Shown: piece by piece, positions 11,694 to 20,754 of the stretch
How positions within the stretch are numbered: the stretch's first letter is position 1
Layout: each line of letters opens with the position of its first letter
From: Microbacterium sp. RURRCA19A
GTDB lineage: Bacteria; Actinomycetota; Actinomycetes; Actinomycetales; Microbacteriaceae
Assembly: GCF_900156455.1 (NCBI RefSeq)
Contig: NZ_FTNQ01000001.1
Location: 434,001-498,000, forward strand
Reading direction: 5' to 3'
Length of the DNA: 64,000 bases
Notes under the pieces: model-generated
The model's input: only the letters and a program-made list of their open reading frames with translations
What the model was told of the DNA's origin: nothing
Database searches by the model: none
Program-made: the position numbers and the translations under genes

Positions 11694-13643
11694 ATGGCTC
11701 TCCTACCCGGCATCCACGGTCCCCGTGATCTCGACGCACTGACGCCCGACGAACTGCGGCAGCTCGCGGCCGAGATCCGCTCGTTCCTCGTCGAGAACGT
11801 CGCCCGCACCGGCGGCCACCTCGGTCCGAACCTCGGCGTCGTCGAGCTGACGATCGCCCTGCACAAAGTCTTCGACTCACCCGAAGACCCGATCATCTTC
11901 GACACCGGGCACCAGTCGTACGTCCACAAGATCCTCACCGGGCGCCAGGATTTCGCGCAGCTGCGCTCGCGCGGGGGCCTCGCCGGATACCCGCAGCGCT
12001 CCGAGAGCGAGCACGACATCGTCGAGTCCTCTCACGCGTCGAGCTCGCTGAGCTGGGCCGACGGCGTCTCACGGGCGTTCTCGCGCACCGGCCGTAAGGA
12101 CCGGCACGTCATCGCCGTCGTGGGCGACGGCGCCCTCACCGGCGGAATGACGTGGGAGGCGCTGAACAACATCAGCGACGACAACGACCGGAACCTCGTC
12201 ATCGTCGTCAACGACAACGGTCGCTCCTACGCGCCCACGATCGGCGGCATGGCGCGCTACCTGAACCGCGTGCGCACGAACGAGGCGTACCGGCACCTCC
12301 ACCGCAGTTCCGACACGCTGTTCCGGCGGCTCGGCCCCGCGGCGCGCGCCGTCTACCGGGGAGTGCGGGGCGGCACCCACGGCTTCCTCTCCCGCTTCAC
12401 CAACAACGAAGCGCTGTACAGCAATCTCGACATCAAGTACTTGGGACCGATCGACGGACACGACTTCGAGTCGCTCATCGAGACGCTCGAGCTGGCGAAG
12501 TCGTACGGCGCCCCGGTCATCGTGCACGCGATCACCGACAAGGGAAGCGGATACGCCCCCGCCCTCAGCGACACCGCCGACCAGTTCCACGCCGTCGGCA
12601 AGATCGACCCGATCACGGGCGAGGCACTCGGCTCGGGCGGAGGTCCGCAGTGGACCGACGTGTTCGCCGAGGAGCTGACCGCGGTGGGCGGGGAACGCGA
12701 CGACGTCATCGCGATGACCGCGGCGATGCTGCGACCCACGGGCCTGCAGTCCTTCGCGGAACGCTTCCCCGAGCGCGTCTACGACGTCGGTATCGCCGAG
12801 CAGCACGCGGTCGCCTCGGCCGCGGGCCTGGCCTTCGGTGGCCTGCACCCGGTCGTCGCGATCTACGCGACCTTCATGAACCGCGCGTTCGACCAGGTCA
12901 TGATGGATGTCGCCCTGCACAAGGCCGGGGTCACGTTCGTGCTCGACCGCGCCGGTGTGACCGGCCCCGACGGTCCGAGCCACCACGGCATCTGGGATCT
13001 GGCGATGCTGCAGCTGGTCCCCGGCATCCGGATCGCCGCTCCGCGCGATGCGACGCGGCTCCGCGAGGAGTTCCGTGAGGCGGTCGCCGTCGGCGATGCT
13101 CCGACGGTGGTGCGCTACCCGAAGGGCGGTGTCCCGGCCGACCTCGACGCGATCGAGCGCCTGCCCGACGGCGTCGACGTCCTGGCCCGCGGCACGTCTG
13201 ATGACGTGCTGCTGGTCGGCATCGGACCGATGGTCCACCTCGCGATGGAGGTCGCCGAACGCCTGCGCGCGCAGGGCATCGGAGCGACGGTCGTCGACCC
13301 GCGCTGGGCGATCCCCGTGCAGCCGTCGATCGTCGACCTCGCCCGCGAGCACCGTCTGGTGATCACGATCGAGGACGGTATCCGCGTCGGCGGCGTCGGC
13401 ACCCGCGTGCGCCAGGTCCTGCGTGAGGCCGGGGTCGACACGGCGGTCGACGAGCTCGGCATCCCGGACGAGTTCATCGATCACGCCACGCGCGAGCAGA
13501 TCCTCGAGGACGCCGGGCTCACGGCATCCAAGATCGCCCACGACGTGGTGGCCCAGGTGCTCGGGACGCGCATTCCGATGGCGCGTCAGACGCCCACCGG
13601 CTCAATCCCGACGCTGGAGGAGTGGGAGAAGTCCCGTCCGTGA
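11694..13643 (+). CDS. dxs: 1-deoxy-D-xylulose-5-phosphate synthase
   Basis: A 649-aa thiamine-diphosphate enzyme that condenses pyruvate and glyceraldehyde 3-phosphate, the first step of the MEP isoprenoid pathway. Visible features are the N-terminal GPNLGVVELTIALH and DTGHQSYVHKILTGR motifs, the ThDP/Mg motif GDGALTGGMTWEALNN (about residues 144-159), the transketolase Glu region DVGIAEQHAV, and DRAGVTGPDGPSHHG. Length is normal. The ATG has a strong GAGAGGAG ribosome site. Confidence 0.96.
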   Translation: MALLPGIHGPRDLDALTPDELRQLAAEIRSFLVENVARTGGHLGPNLGVVELTIALHKVFDSPEDPIIFDTGHQSYVHKILTGRQDFAQLRSRGGLAGYPQRSESEHDIVESSHASSSLSWADGVSRAFSRTGRKDRHVIAVVGDGALTGGMTWEALNNISDDNDRNLVIVVNDNGRSYAPTIGGMARYLNRVRTNEAYRHLHRSSDTLFRRLGPAARAVYRGVRGGTHGFLSRFTNNEALYSNLDIKYLGPIDGHDFESLIETLELAKSYGAPVIVHAITDKGSGYAPALSDTADQFHAVGKIDPITGEALGSGGGPQWTDVFAEELTAVGGERDDVIAMTAAMLRPTGLQSFAERFPERVYDVGIAEQHAVASAAGLAFGGLHPVVAIYATFMNRAFDQVMMDVALHKAGVTFVLDRAGVTGPDGPSHHGIWDLAMLQLVPGIRIAAPRDATRLREEFREAVAVGDAPTVVRYPKGGVPADLDAIERLPDGVDVLARGTSDDVLLVGIGPMVHLAMEVAERLRAQGIGATVVDPRWAIPVQPSIVDLAREHRLVITIEDGIRVGGVGTRVRQVLREAGVDTAVDELGIPDEFIDHATREQILEDAGLTASKIAHDVVAQVLGTRIPMARQTPTGSIPTLEEWEKSRP

Positions 13644-13686
13644 CCCGCTGACCCCGCACCGTACGCGGCGCGCCGCTCGTCAGCGT

Positions 13687-13704
13687 CCATTTCACGTGAA
13701 ATGG
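13687..13704. promoter_or_regulatory. 18-bp palindrome with a parS-like core
   Basis: A perfect palindrome whose right half is GTGAAATGG. The central 12 bases TTTCACGTGAAA equal the core of the ParB site parS. The flanking dinucleotides (CA/TG instead of TG/CA) differ from the parS consensus. It lies in the dxs/fadB intergenic space, not in a coding region. Confidence 0.45.
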
Positions 13705-13799
13705 GCGAACGTACGCACTGCGACGCGCGACGACGTGTGATGTCGATCAGATCGCGTGAAGTGGTGGCCCGTAGCCGGGCCGACCCACCCGCGCACGAC

Positions 13800-13830
13800 A
13801 ACGGCGCCGCCCCCTCGGGACGGCGCCGTT
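13800..13830. terminator. bidirectional terminator between dxs and the fadB-like gene
   Basis: A 10-bp stem AACGGCGCCG/CGGCGCCGTT with an 11-base loop in the convergent gap. It has TT tails on both strands, so it can serve both genes. Confidence 0.7.
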
Positions 13831-13846
13831 CTCGTACGTGCGGGGA

Positions 13847-15985
13847 TCAGCCGCCGATGCCGCGGATCGGCGGGTGGTGGAACGTGTCGCCGAAGGCGCG
13901 CTCCGACGCCCCCTCGCGGTCGAGGTAGGGCGAGGCTCCGCCGTCGATGAACGGCCACCCGGCGCCGAGGATGAGGCACAGGTCGATGTCCTGCACCTCG
14001 GGCACCACGCCCTCGTCGAGCATGATCCTGATCTCCTGGGCGAGACCATCCTGCACGCGGGCGAGGATCGTCTCGGGTGCGACCGGCGTCTTACCGGTGA
14101 CGAGCACCTTCTGAGCGGCCTTGGTCCAGCCGGTCACGCGGCCGCCCTTGTCCTTCTCGACGACCTCAGGGAGTGCCGCGAGCTCGTGGAAGTTCTCGGA
14201 TGCGAAGAAGCGGTCGGGGAAGGCGTGCGCCATCGTGTCCTGCACGTGGGCCGCGACCTTCCAACCGACGAGGTCGATGAGCTGGAACGGTCCCATCGGC
14301 AGTCCGAGCGGCGCGAAGGCCTTCTCGACGACCGTGATCGGCGTTCCCTCGTACACCGCGCGTGCGGCCTCGCCCATGACCTTGGCGAGCAGGCGGTTGA
14401 CGACGAACCCGGGCGCGTCGGCGGTCAGCACCGCGTTCTTCCCCAGGCCCTTGGCCACGACGAACGCGGTCGATAGCGCGGCGTCGGAGGTGGCATCCGT
14501 TCTCACGACCTCGATGAGCGGCATGACCGCGACGGGGTTGAAGAAGTGGAACCCGACGAGACGCTCGGGATTCTGCAGCACCGACCCGATCTCGGCGACC
14601 GAGAGCGACGAGGTGTTGGTGGCGAGGATCGTGTCTTCGGCGACGATCTTCTCGATCGCCGAGAACACCTCCTGCTTGACACCCACCTCTTCGAAGACGG
14701 CCTCGATGACGAAGTCGCAGTCGGCGAACTCCGACCGGTCGGTCGTGCCGTGCACGAGCGCGCGCAGTTGGTTCGCGGTGTCCGCGTCGAGCCGGCCCTT
14801 CGCTTCGAGCTTCCCGATCTCCTCGCGGATGGATGCCACGCCCTTGTCGACGCGTCCCTGGTCGAGGTCGGTGATGATCACGGGCACGCGCAGCTTCCGC
14901 ACGAACAGCAGGGCGAACTGCGAGGCCATGAGGCCCGCGCCGATGACGCCGACCTTCGTGACCTTCTTCGCCAGCGCCTTGTCGGGAGCCCCGACCGGGC
15001 GCTTCGCGCGCTTCTGCACGAGGTCGAAGGCATACATGGATGCCGCGAACTGGTCGCCCGTGATGAGGTCGGCGAGAGCCTCGTCCTCGCGGGCGAAGCC
15101 CTCGGCCTTCGTGCCGCTCTTGGCCTTGTCGAGCAGGTCGAGCGCGACGTAGGGGGAGCGGGGGACGGTCCCGATCTTGGACTCGAGCATGTTTCGCGCG
15201 ACCTTGATCGCGATCGGCCACTTGGTGAGGCGCTCGATCTTGCCGGGCTCGTTCTTGCGCTCGACACGGACCCGACCGGTCAGCACGCCGTCGGCCCACC
15301 GCAGCGAGTCCTCGAGGTAGCTGGCCGCGGGGAAGATGGCATCCATGATCCCGAGGTCGAACGCCTGCTGGGGCTTGAGCATCCGGTTCTGCTTGAGCGG
15401 GTTCGACACCACGACCTCGAGCGCGTTCTCGATGCCGATGAGGTTCGGCAGCAGGTACGCGCCACCCCAGCCGGGGATGATGCCGAGGAACACCTCGGGC
15501 AGCGCGATGGCGGCCGCAGAGGCGTCGACCGTGCGGTAGGTCGAGTTCAGCGCGATCTCGAGACCACCGCCCAGGGCGAGGCCGTTGACGAACGCGAACG
15601 ACGGGACGCCGAGTTCGGACAGCGAACCCAGCACCTGGTGTCCGCGCTGCGCGATGAGGCGCGCGACCTCCTTCGACGGCAGCTTCGCGACGTCGGAGAG
15701 GTCGGCCCCGGCGGCCAGGATGTACTGCTTGCCGGTGATCGCGACCGCGTGGATCTCCCCGGCCGCGGCCCGCTGCTTCAGCGTCTCGAGCGTGCGGCCG
15801 AGCTCCGCGAGGGTCGCGGGCCCCAGCGTGTTCGGCCGGGTGTGGTCGCGGCCGTTGTCGAGCGTGACGAGGGCGACGACGTTGCCCGAGGGGAGCCGTA
15901 CGTCGCGGACGGGGGAGTGGGTGACCACCTCGTCGCCCGTGAGGGCGTCGAGCGGCGAGAAGTCGATGGCGGCGTAGTCGGTCAC
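13847..15985 (-). CDS. fadB: fatty-acid oxidation complex alpha subunit (enoyl-CoA hydratase / 3-hydroxyacyl-CoA dehydrogenase)
   Basis: A 712-aa bifunctional beta-oxidation enzyme that hydrates trans-2-enoyl-CoA and then oxidises L-3-hydroxyacyl-CoA with NAD. The N-terminal crotonase domain holds Glu143 in ALGGGLEIAL and Glu164 in LPEVFLGIIPGWGG. The dehydrogenase domain starts at about residue 343 with the Rossmann motif GVIGAGLMASQ and has catalytic His480 in VGFHFFNP. The start is the GTG at 15985, which overlaps the TGA of the upstream thiolase (GTGA). The open frame continuing upstream is a shadow of the thiolase. Confidence 0.93.
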   Translation of the reverse strand: MTDYAAIDFSPLDALTGDEVVTHSPVRDVRLPSGNVVALVTLDNGRDHTRPNTLGPATLAELGRTLETLKQRAAAGEIHAVAITGKQYILAAGADLSDVAKLPSKEVARLIAQRGHQVLGSLSELGVPSFAFVNGLALGGGLEIALNSTYRTVDASAAAIALPEVFLGIIPGWGGAYLLPNLIGIENALEVVVSNPLKQNRMLKPQQAFDLGIMDAIFPAASYLEDSLRWADGVLTGRVRVERKNEPGKIERLTKWPIAIKVARNMLESKIGTVPRSPYVALDLLDKAKSGTKAEGFAREDEALADLITGDQFAASMYAFDLVQKRAKRPVGAPDKALAKKVTKVGVIGAGLMASQFALLFVRKLRVPVIITDLDQGRVDKGVASIREEIGKLEAKGRLDADTANQLRALVHGTTDRSEFADCDFVIEAVFEEVGVKQEVFSAIEKIVAEDTILATNTSSLSVAEIGSVLQNPERLVGFHFFNPVAVMPLIEVVRTDATSDAALSTAFVVAKGLGKNAVLTADAPGFVVNRLLAKVMGEAARAVYEGTPITVVEKAFAPLGLPMGPFQLIDLVGWKVAAHVQDTMAHAFPDRFFASENFHELAALPEVVEKDKGGRVTGWTKAAQKVLVTGKTPVAPETILARVQDGLAQEIRIMLDEGVVPEVQDIDLCLILGAGWPFIDGGASPYLDREGASERAFGDTFHHPPIRGIGG

Positions 15986-17190
15986 TTGCGCTTCTTCTTT
16001 CCGTCGAAGAACGGGTTCTCCCAGATCACGGAGCCGCCCTGGCCGAGACCGACGCACATCGCCGTGAGGCCGTAGCGCACGTCGGGACGCTCGGCGAAGT
16101 GCGCCGCGAGCTGGATCATGAGACGGACACCGGATGCCGCGAGCGGGTGGCCCAGGGCGATGGCGCCGCCCCACGGGTTGACGCGCGGGTCGTCGTCGGC
16201 GATGCCGAAGTGGTCGAGCAGCGAGATGACCTGGATCGCGAAGGCCTCGTTGAGTTCGAACAGGCCGATGTCGTCGATCGTCAGACCGGCCTTCTTCAGC
16301 GCCTTCTCGGTCGAGGGGATCGGACCGATGCCCATGATCTCGGGCTGCACACCCGCGAACGCGAACGAGACCATCCGCATCTTCGGCGCGAGGCCGAACT
16401 CCTTCACGGCGGCGGAGCCCGCGAGCAGGCTGATCGTCGCGCCGTCGGTGAGCGGAGACGACGTGCCGGCGGTGACGCGGCCGTGCGGCCGGAAGGGGGT
16501 CTTGAGGGATGCCAGGCCCTCGAGGGTCGTCTCGGGGCGGCGCCCCTCGTCCTCGGTGGCGAGGCCCCAGGCGCCCTCGGCATCCTTGATCGCGACCGGG
16601 ACGAGGTCGGGCTGGAACTTGCCGGCCTCGTACGCCGCCTGCGCCTTGTGCTGGCTGGCCATGCCGAAGCGGTCCGCGCGCTCCTTGGTCAGGTGCGGGA
16701 ACCGGTCGTGGATGCGCTCGGCCGTCACGCCCATGTTGAGCGCGCCCGGGTCGACGAGCTTCTCGGCGACGAACCGCGGGTTCGGGTCGGCGTTGGCGCC
16801 GATGGGGTGGCGCCCCATGTGCTCGACACCGCCCGCGAGGGCGACGTCGTACATGCCGACGCCGATCGACGCGCCCATCGTGGTGACGCTCGTCATCGCG
16901 CCGGCGCACATGCGCTCGATCGCCAGGCCCGGCACGGTCATCGGCAGGCCGGCGAGGATCGCCGCCGTGCGCCCGAGCGTGAGGCCCTGGTCACCGGTCT
17001 GCGACGTCGCGGCGATCGCCACGTCGTCGATCCGGTCCTTCGGCACGTCGCCGTTGCGCTCCATCAGCCCGATGATCGCTTTGACCACCAGGTCGTCCGC
17101 GCGGGTGTTCCAGTACATGCCCTTCTCGCCGGCGCGCCCGAAAGGGGTCCGCATACCGTCGACGAAGAAGACGTCCGACATCTCGGCCAC
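15982..17190 (-). CDS. fadA: acetyl-CoA C-acyltransferase (thiolase, FadA type)
   Basis: A 402-aa thiolase that cleaves 3-ketoacyl-CoA to acetyl-CoA and a shortened acyl-CoA, completing the beta-oxidation cycle begun by the downstream FadB. Catalytic residues are Cys95 in IERMCAGAM, the NEAFA loop, His in GGAIALGHPLAASG and the second Cys in MCVGLGQGG. The GTG at 17190 is 4 bases from GGAGG; an ATG three codons later is less well spaced. Overlap with fadB indicates one transcript. The C-terminus is very basic (KKKRK). Confidence 0.93.
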   Translation of the reverse strand: MAEMSDVFFVDGMRTPFGRAGEKGMYWNTRADDLVVKAIIGLMERNGDVPKDRIDDVAIAATSQTGDQGLTLGRTAAILAGLPMTVPGLAIERMCAGAMTSVTTMGASIGVGMYDVALAGGVEHMGRHPIGANADPNPRFVAEKLVDPGALNMGVTAERIHDRFPHLTKERADRFGMASQHKAQAAYEAGKFQPDLVPVAIKDAEGAWGLATEDEGRRPETTLEGLASLKTPFRPHGRVTAGTSSPLTDGATISLLAGSAAVKEFGLAPKMRMVSFAFAGVQPEIMGIGPIPSTEKALKKAGLTIDDIGLFELNEAFAIQVISLLDHFGIADDDPRVNPWGGAIALGHPLAASGVRLMIQLAAHFAERPDVRYGLTAMCVGLGQGGSVIWENPFFDGKKKRK

Positions 17191-17261
17191 TCTGCCTCCA
17201 AAAGTTGGGATGCAGCCAGCCTAGGAAACGCGTCGCAGCGCGAAGAATCGGTTGTCCGAAC

Positions 17262-18458
17262 CTACGAAGTCGGCTCCGCGGCGTCCGGATCGACGTTGAG
17301 GGAAGCTACAAAGCTATCGGCGATCACCTGTGCAGTCTGCTCAATCTGCCACGGGCGGGCGCCGAGGTCGGCGAGAGCGGCAGAGACCGCCTCGACCGTC
17401 AGCTCGGCCGGGGGAGTCCACGCCACGCGACGCAGCGTCTCGGGGGTGAGCAGGTTCTCCGTCGGCATCCGGAGTTCCTCCGCGCGGGCCTCGACGGCGG
17501 GACGCGCGGCCTTCAGGCGGCGGTCCGCCTCGGGGTTGCGGTCGACCCACGCACGGGGCGGGGGGAGGGTGTCGCTGGGCACGCGGTCCGGCGGCAGATC
17601 GGTGGCTTCGCGTCCCGCGACGATCGCGTTCCACCAGCGGTCGAGCTGGGTCCGGCTGGCCCGTCCGTTGAACTCCTTCACACCCGCGAGGGCCTGCTTG
17701 CTCTGCGGGTCGGCGAGGACGGCGGCGACCAGGGCCCGGTCGGGCACGAGGCGGCCGGGGGCCACGTCCTGCTCGCGGGCGTAGTCCTCGCGTGCCTGCC
17801 ACAGAGAACGGGCCACGGCGAGTGAGCGGCGGCCGCGGACGGTGTGCAGGCCGCTGAGGCGACGCCACGGGTCGTCGCGCGGCGGCTTCGGCTCGCGCTC
17901 GAGCACGGCCTGGAACTCCTGGCGGGCGAACTCGGTCTTGTCCTGCTCGGCCAGCTCTTGCGCGAGCTTGTCCCGCACATCGACGAGGTGCTCGACATCG
18001 AGGGCCGCATACTCCAGCCAGGACGCCGGCAGCGGCCTGGTCGACCAGTCCGCCGCGGAATGGGCCTTGGCGAGGGTGATCCCCAGCGTCTCCTCGACGA
18101 CGGCGCCGAGGCCGACGCGTTCATGCCCCAGCAGCCGCGAGCCCAACTCGGTGTCGAAGATCACGGGGGGTTCGAGACCGCGCTCGCGCAGCGACGGAAG
18201 ATCCTGGCTCGCCGCGTGGAAGACCCACTCGACGTCGCCGATCGCCTCCTGAAGGGGGGAGAAGTCCTCGATCGTGGACGGGTCGAACAGGAAGACGCCC
18301 GCCTCCCGGCGGAACACCTGGATCAGGTAGGCGCGCTGAGAGTAGCGGAACCCCGAGGCGCGCTCGACGTCGACCGCGACGGGACCGACTCCGGATGCCA
18401 GAGACTGCGACGCCGCGGCGAGACCCGCGGCATCCTCGATGACGATGTACTCAACCAC
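17262..18458 (-). CDS. rnd: ribonuclease D family 3'-5' exoribonuclease with HRDC domain
   Basis: A 398-aa DEDD-type exonuclease acting on the 3' ends of structured RNA such as tRNA precursors. The N-terminal exonuclease has Asp30 and Glu32 in VAVDVERASGF, Asp87 in ASQDLPSL, and the final motif YAALDVEHLVD (Asp154). An HRDC nucleic-acid-binding domain (about residues 215-290) follows. The GTG start at 18458 overlaps the DUF3000 stop by 8 bases. The tail past the HRDC domain is family-typical in actinobacteria. Confidence 0.87.
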   Translation of the reverse strand: MVEYIVIEDAAGLAAASQSLASGVGPVAVDVERASGFRYSQRAYLIQVFRREAGVFLFDPSTIEDFSPLQEAIGDVEWVFHAASQDLPSLRERGLEPPVIFDTELGSRLLGHERVGLGAVVEETLGITLAKAHSAADWSTRPLPASWLEYAALDVEHLVDVRDKLAQELAEQDKTEFARQEFQAVLEREPKPPRDDPWRRLSGLHTVRGRRSLAVARSLWQAREDYAREQDVAPGRLVPDRALVAAVLADPQSKQALAGVKEFNGRASRTQLDRWWNAIVAGREATDLPPDRVPSDTLPPPRAWVDRNPEADRRLKAARPAVEARAEELRMPTENLLTPETLRRVAWTPPAELTVEAVSAALADLGARPWQIEQTAQVIADSFVASLNVDPDAAEPTS

Positions 18459-19041
18459 GCGGGGGCCTCCGGGCTCCGAGAACCGCAACGCCCTCCGACC
18501 CCGGGGGGAGTCCGGCGAGCATGCAGACAAGCTCCGCCCACGCCTCGAGGTGGGGACGGAAGGGACCGCGCGGCGACCATGACGCGCGAAGTTCGATCTG
18601 CGACCCTTCACCCTGCGACGCGAGCGCACCGAAGCCGGTCGACAGCGTCTTGGTCGCCGTCCCCGACTCGGAATGGCGTTCGGCACCGCGCGAATCGAGG
18701 GCGTCGATCAGCCACGACCAGGCGACCTCCGCCAGCAGGGGATCGATTCCGATCTCCGGCTCGAGCGGCGCCTGCGCGAAGCACACCACGCGCCACGCAC
18801 CGCCCCACGACTCGGGCTCCTCCGGGTCGTGCAGAAGGATGAAGCGCCCCGTGCCGAACAGCGAATCCGTCGCGTGCACGTCGGGTCGCACATCACCGGC
18901 GAGCGCCAGCGACTGCGGTGCAAGACCCGACGGCGACGGGATCTCGCGCACCACGAAGTCATCGCGGAACGAGGTCGCGCGCAACTCGTCGGCCGCCCGG
19001 GCGAAAGCAGTCGCCGCCTCGGGTGAGCGGGGGTCAGTCAC
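18451..19041 (-). CDS. DUF3000 family protein
   Basis: A 196-aa actinobacterial protein of unknown function, normally found directly before the RNase D gene as here. Motifs include FRDDFVVREIPSPSGLAP and the Trp-rich GGAWRVVCFAQAPLEPEIG. The start is set at the GTG at 19041 because a TAGTCT -10 box lies exactly 6 bases upstream, the leaderless spacing seen across this window. A GTG two codons earlier is the alternative. Confidence 0.83.
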   Translation of the reverse strand: MTDPRSPEAATAFARAADELRATSFRDDFVVREIPSPSGLAPQSLALAGDVRPDVHATDSLFGTGRFILLHDPEEPESWGGAWRVVCFAQAPLEPEIGIDPLLAEVAWSWLIDALDSRGAERHSESGTATKTLSTGFGALASQGEGSQIELRASWSPRGPFRPHLEAWAELVCMLAGLPPGSEGVAVLGARRPPRG

Positions 19042-19047
19042 GGCCAC

Positions 19048-19057
19048 AGACTAGAGT
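19048..19057. promoter_or_regulatory. overlapping back-to-back -10 boxes
   Basis: In the ten bases AGACTAGAGT the minus strand reads TAGTCT (19053-19048) for DUF3000. The plus strand reads TAGAGT (19052-19057) for the alpha/beta hydrolase. The two hexamers share two bases. Confidence 0.5.
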
Positions 19058-19066
19058 GAGGCCTCG

Positions 19067-20275
19067 ATGAACGCTCCCAGGCGCGCCGCGAGGCGCCGGG
19101 CCCCGCATCCCGCGGCCGCACCGGTGCGGGTGGCCCTCACCGTTCTGACCGCCGCTCTCGGACTCAGCGCCACAGCGCTCGGCGCCGTCTCGCTGCGGAT
19201 GGCCCGCACCGTGGTCACCCCCGCGGGCCGCGTCCCCGACGTCCGAATCCTCTCTCTCGATCCGGCTGCGCAGACCATCACCCTCGAACGCACCGACGAC
19301 ACCTCGCTTCCGGGGCGCTACGGGCTGTTCACGACGGGCACCTCCGACTACCTGCGCCTGGGGTCGGTCGTGAAGGAGGACGGCGCGGGCGTGACGCGGA
19401 AGCTCCTCACGCACGTCCCGGCGGACTCTCAGCTCGCGCCCGCGGCGGCCTTCAGCGGCTGGTACTACGACAAGCCCGAGGACCTGCAGATCCCGTACCG
19501 GAACGCGCTGATCGGCACCCCCGTGGGGCCCTGCCCGGCGTGGGAGTTCCCGGCGGCGATCGACAGCGACGTCTGGGTGATCCAGGTGCACGGCCGCGGG
19601 ACGACGCGCTCCGAAGCGCTGCGCGCCGTGCCGGTCTTCCACGAACTCGGCATCACGAGCCTGCTCGTGTCTTACCGCAACGACGGCGAGGCGCCCCGCA
19701 GCCGCACGGGCACCTACGCCCTCGGTGCGACCGAGTGGCGTGACGTGGACGCCGCGATCGGCTACGCCCGCCGCCAGGGAGCCCGCCGCATCATACTCAT
19801 GGGGTGGTCCATGGGGGGCGCGATCGCGCTGCAGACCGAGTTCTCCTCTCCCCACCGTGATGTGATCGCGGGTCTCATCCTGGAGTCGCCCGTCGCCGAC
19901 TGGCGCACCGTGTTGCGGTACCAGAGCCGGCTCCTCCGCCTGCCCGCGATCGTTCTGGCGTTCGCGCAGCAGATCCTCGGCTCCGACTGGGGCGCGGTGC
20001 TCACCCGCAGCGGGTCCGCGATTCCGCTCGACAGCCTCGACGCCGTCGCGCGCGCCGGTGAACTCCGGCATCCCGTGCTCGTCCTGCACAGCGACGACGA
20101 CGGTTTCGTGCCGAGCGACGCCTCTCACGCCCTCGCCGACGCGCGACCGGATCTCGTCATGATGGAGACGTTCGGCGTCGCGCGCCACACCAAACTATGG
20201 AACTACGACGAGACCCGGTGGACCCGGGTGATCCAGGACTGGGTGCGCGCGCGGGGCCTCGCCACCGAAGAGTGA
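19067..20275 (+). CDS. alpha/beta hydrolase with N-terminal membrane anchor
   Basis: A 402-aa serine hydrolase. The first 20 residues are basic (RRAARRR), and residues 21-45 form a hydrophobic segment (VALTVLTAALGLSATALGAV) that is a likely signal anchor. The catalytic domain begins after a beta-rich region of about 130 residues. The nucleophile elbow is GWSMGG (Ser248), an acid is in VLHSDDDGFVP, and the His is near the C-terminus in VARHTKLWN. The oxyanion-side motif is VIQVHGRG. The substrate is unknown. It starts 9 bases after its own -10 box and is divergent from DUF3000. Confidence 0.78.
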   Translation: MNAPRRAARRRAPHPAAAPVRVALTVLTAALGLSATALGAVSLRMARTVVTPAGRVPDVRILSLDPAAQTITLERTDDTSLPGRYGLFTTGTSDYLRLGSVVKEDGAGVTRKLLTHVPADSQLAPAAAFSGWYYDKPEDLQIPYRNALIGTPVGPCPAWEFPAAIDSDVWVIQVHGRGTTRSEALRAVPVFHELGITSLLVSYRNDGEAPRSRTGTYALGATEWRDVDAAIGYARRQGARRIILMGWSMGGAIALQTEFSSPHRDVIAGLILESPVADWRTVLRYQSRLLRLPAIVLAFAQQILGSDWGAVLTRSGSAIPLDSLDAVARAGELRHPVLVLHSDDDGFVPSDASHALADARPDLVMMETFGVARHTKLWNYDETRWTRVIQDWVRARGLATEE

Positions 20276-20279
20276 CGCG

Positions 20280-20720
20280 TCAGAGACCGCTCTTGGCACG
20301 CACCTGACGCTTCGCGCGCATGAGCATGCCGGTCATTCCGGCGATCCGCAGCGGGCTGACGGCGCGGGTGAGTCCGATGCCCTGCGGGAAGTCGTCCGGG
20401 ACCGCCAGCACCTCCGCGGCCGAGAGTCCGGTGAGACCCTGCGCCAGGATGCTCGCGAAGCCGCGCGTCGTGGGCGCCTCGGCGGGTGCCGTCGCGTGCA
20501 TCGCCACGCGGCCCGCGTCGTCGACGTCGACCACGATGTACACGGGCGACTGGCACTCGGCGACCCGCTCGCACATCTCCGGGTGATCGGCGTACTCCGC
20601 CGGGACGTCCGGCAGCTCGTGGGAGAACTCCAGGAGCAGCTGCAGACGGTCGGGCTCGTCGAGCTCGAGGAACTCGTCGCGGATCTCGGCGAGGCGGGCG
20701 GGGAGGGTGTTCTCGGACAT
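20280..20720 (-). CDS. sufE: SufE family cysteine desulfuration protein
   Basis: A 146-aa sulfur acceptor that receives persulfide from a cysteine desulfurase and passes it to Fe-S cluster assembly. The acceptor cysteine is Cys56 in RVAECQSPVYIV, matching the family GCQSxVW motif. Length is normal. It lies 34 bases downstream of a rhodanese-type sulfurtransferase on the same strand, so they probably share a message. The ATG at 20720 is chosen because upstream residues are Arg-rich and overlap the intergenic gap. It ends 4 bases from the convergent hydrolase. Confidence 0.87.
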   Translation of the reverse strand: MSENTLPARLAEIRDEFLELDEPDRLQLLLEFSHELPDVPAEYADHPEMCERVAECQSPVYIVVDVDDAGRVAMHATAPAEAPTTRGFASILAQGLTGLSAAEVLAVPDDFPQGIGLTRAVSPLRIAGMTGMLMRAKRQVRAKSGL

Positions 20721-20754
20721 CACCGTCAGTCTCCCACGCCCGCGACGCGCGGGA

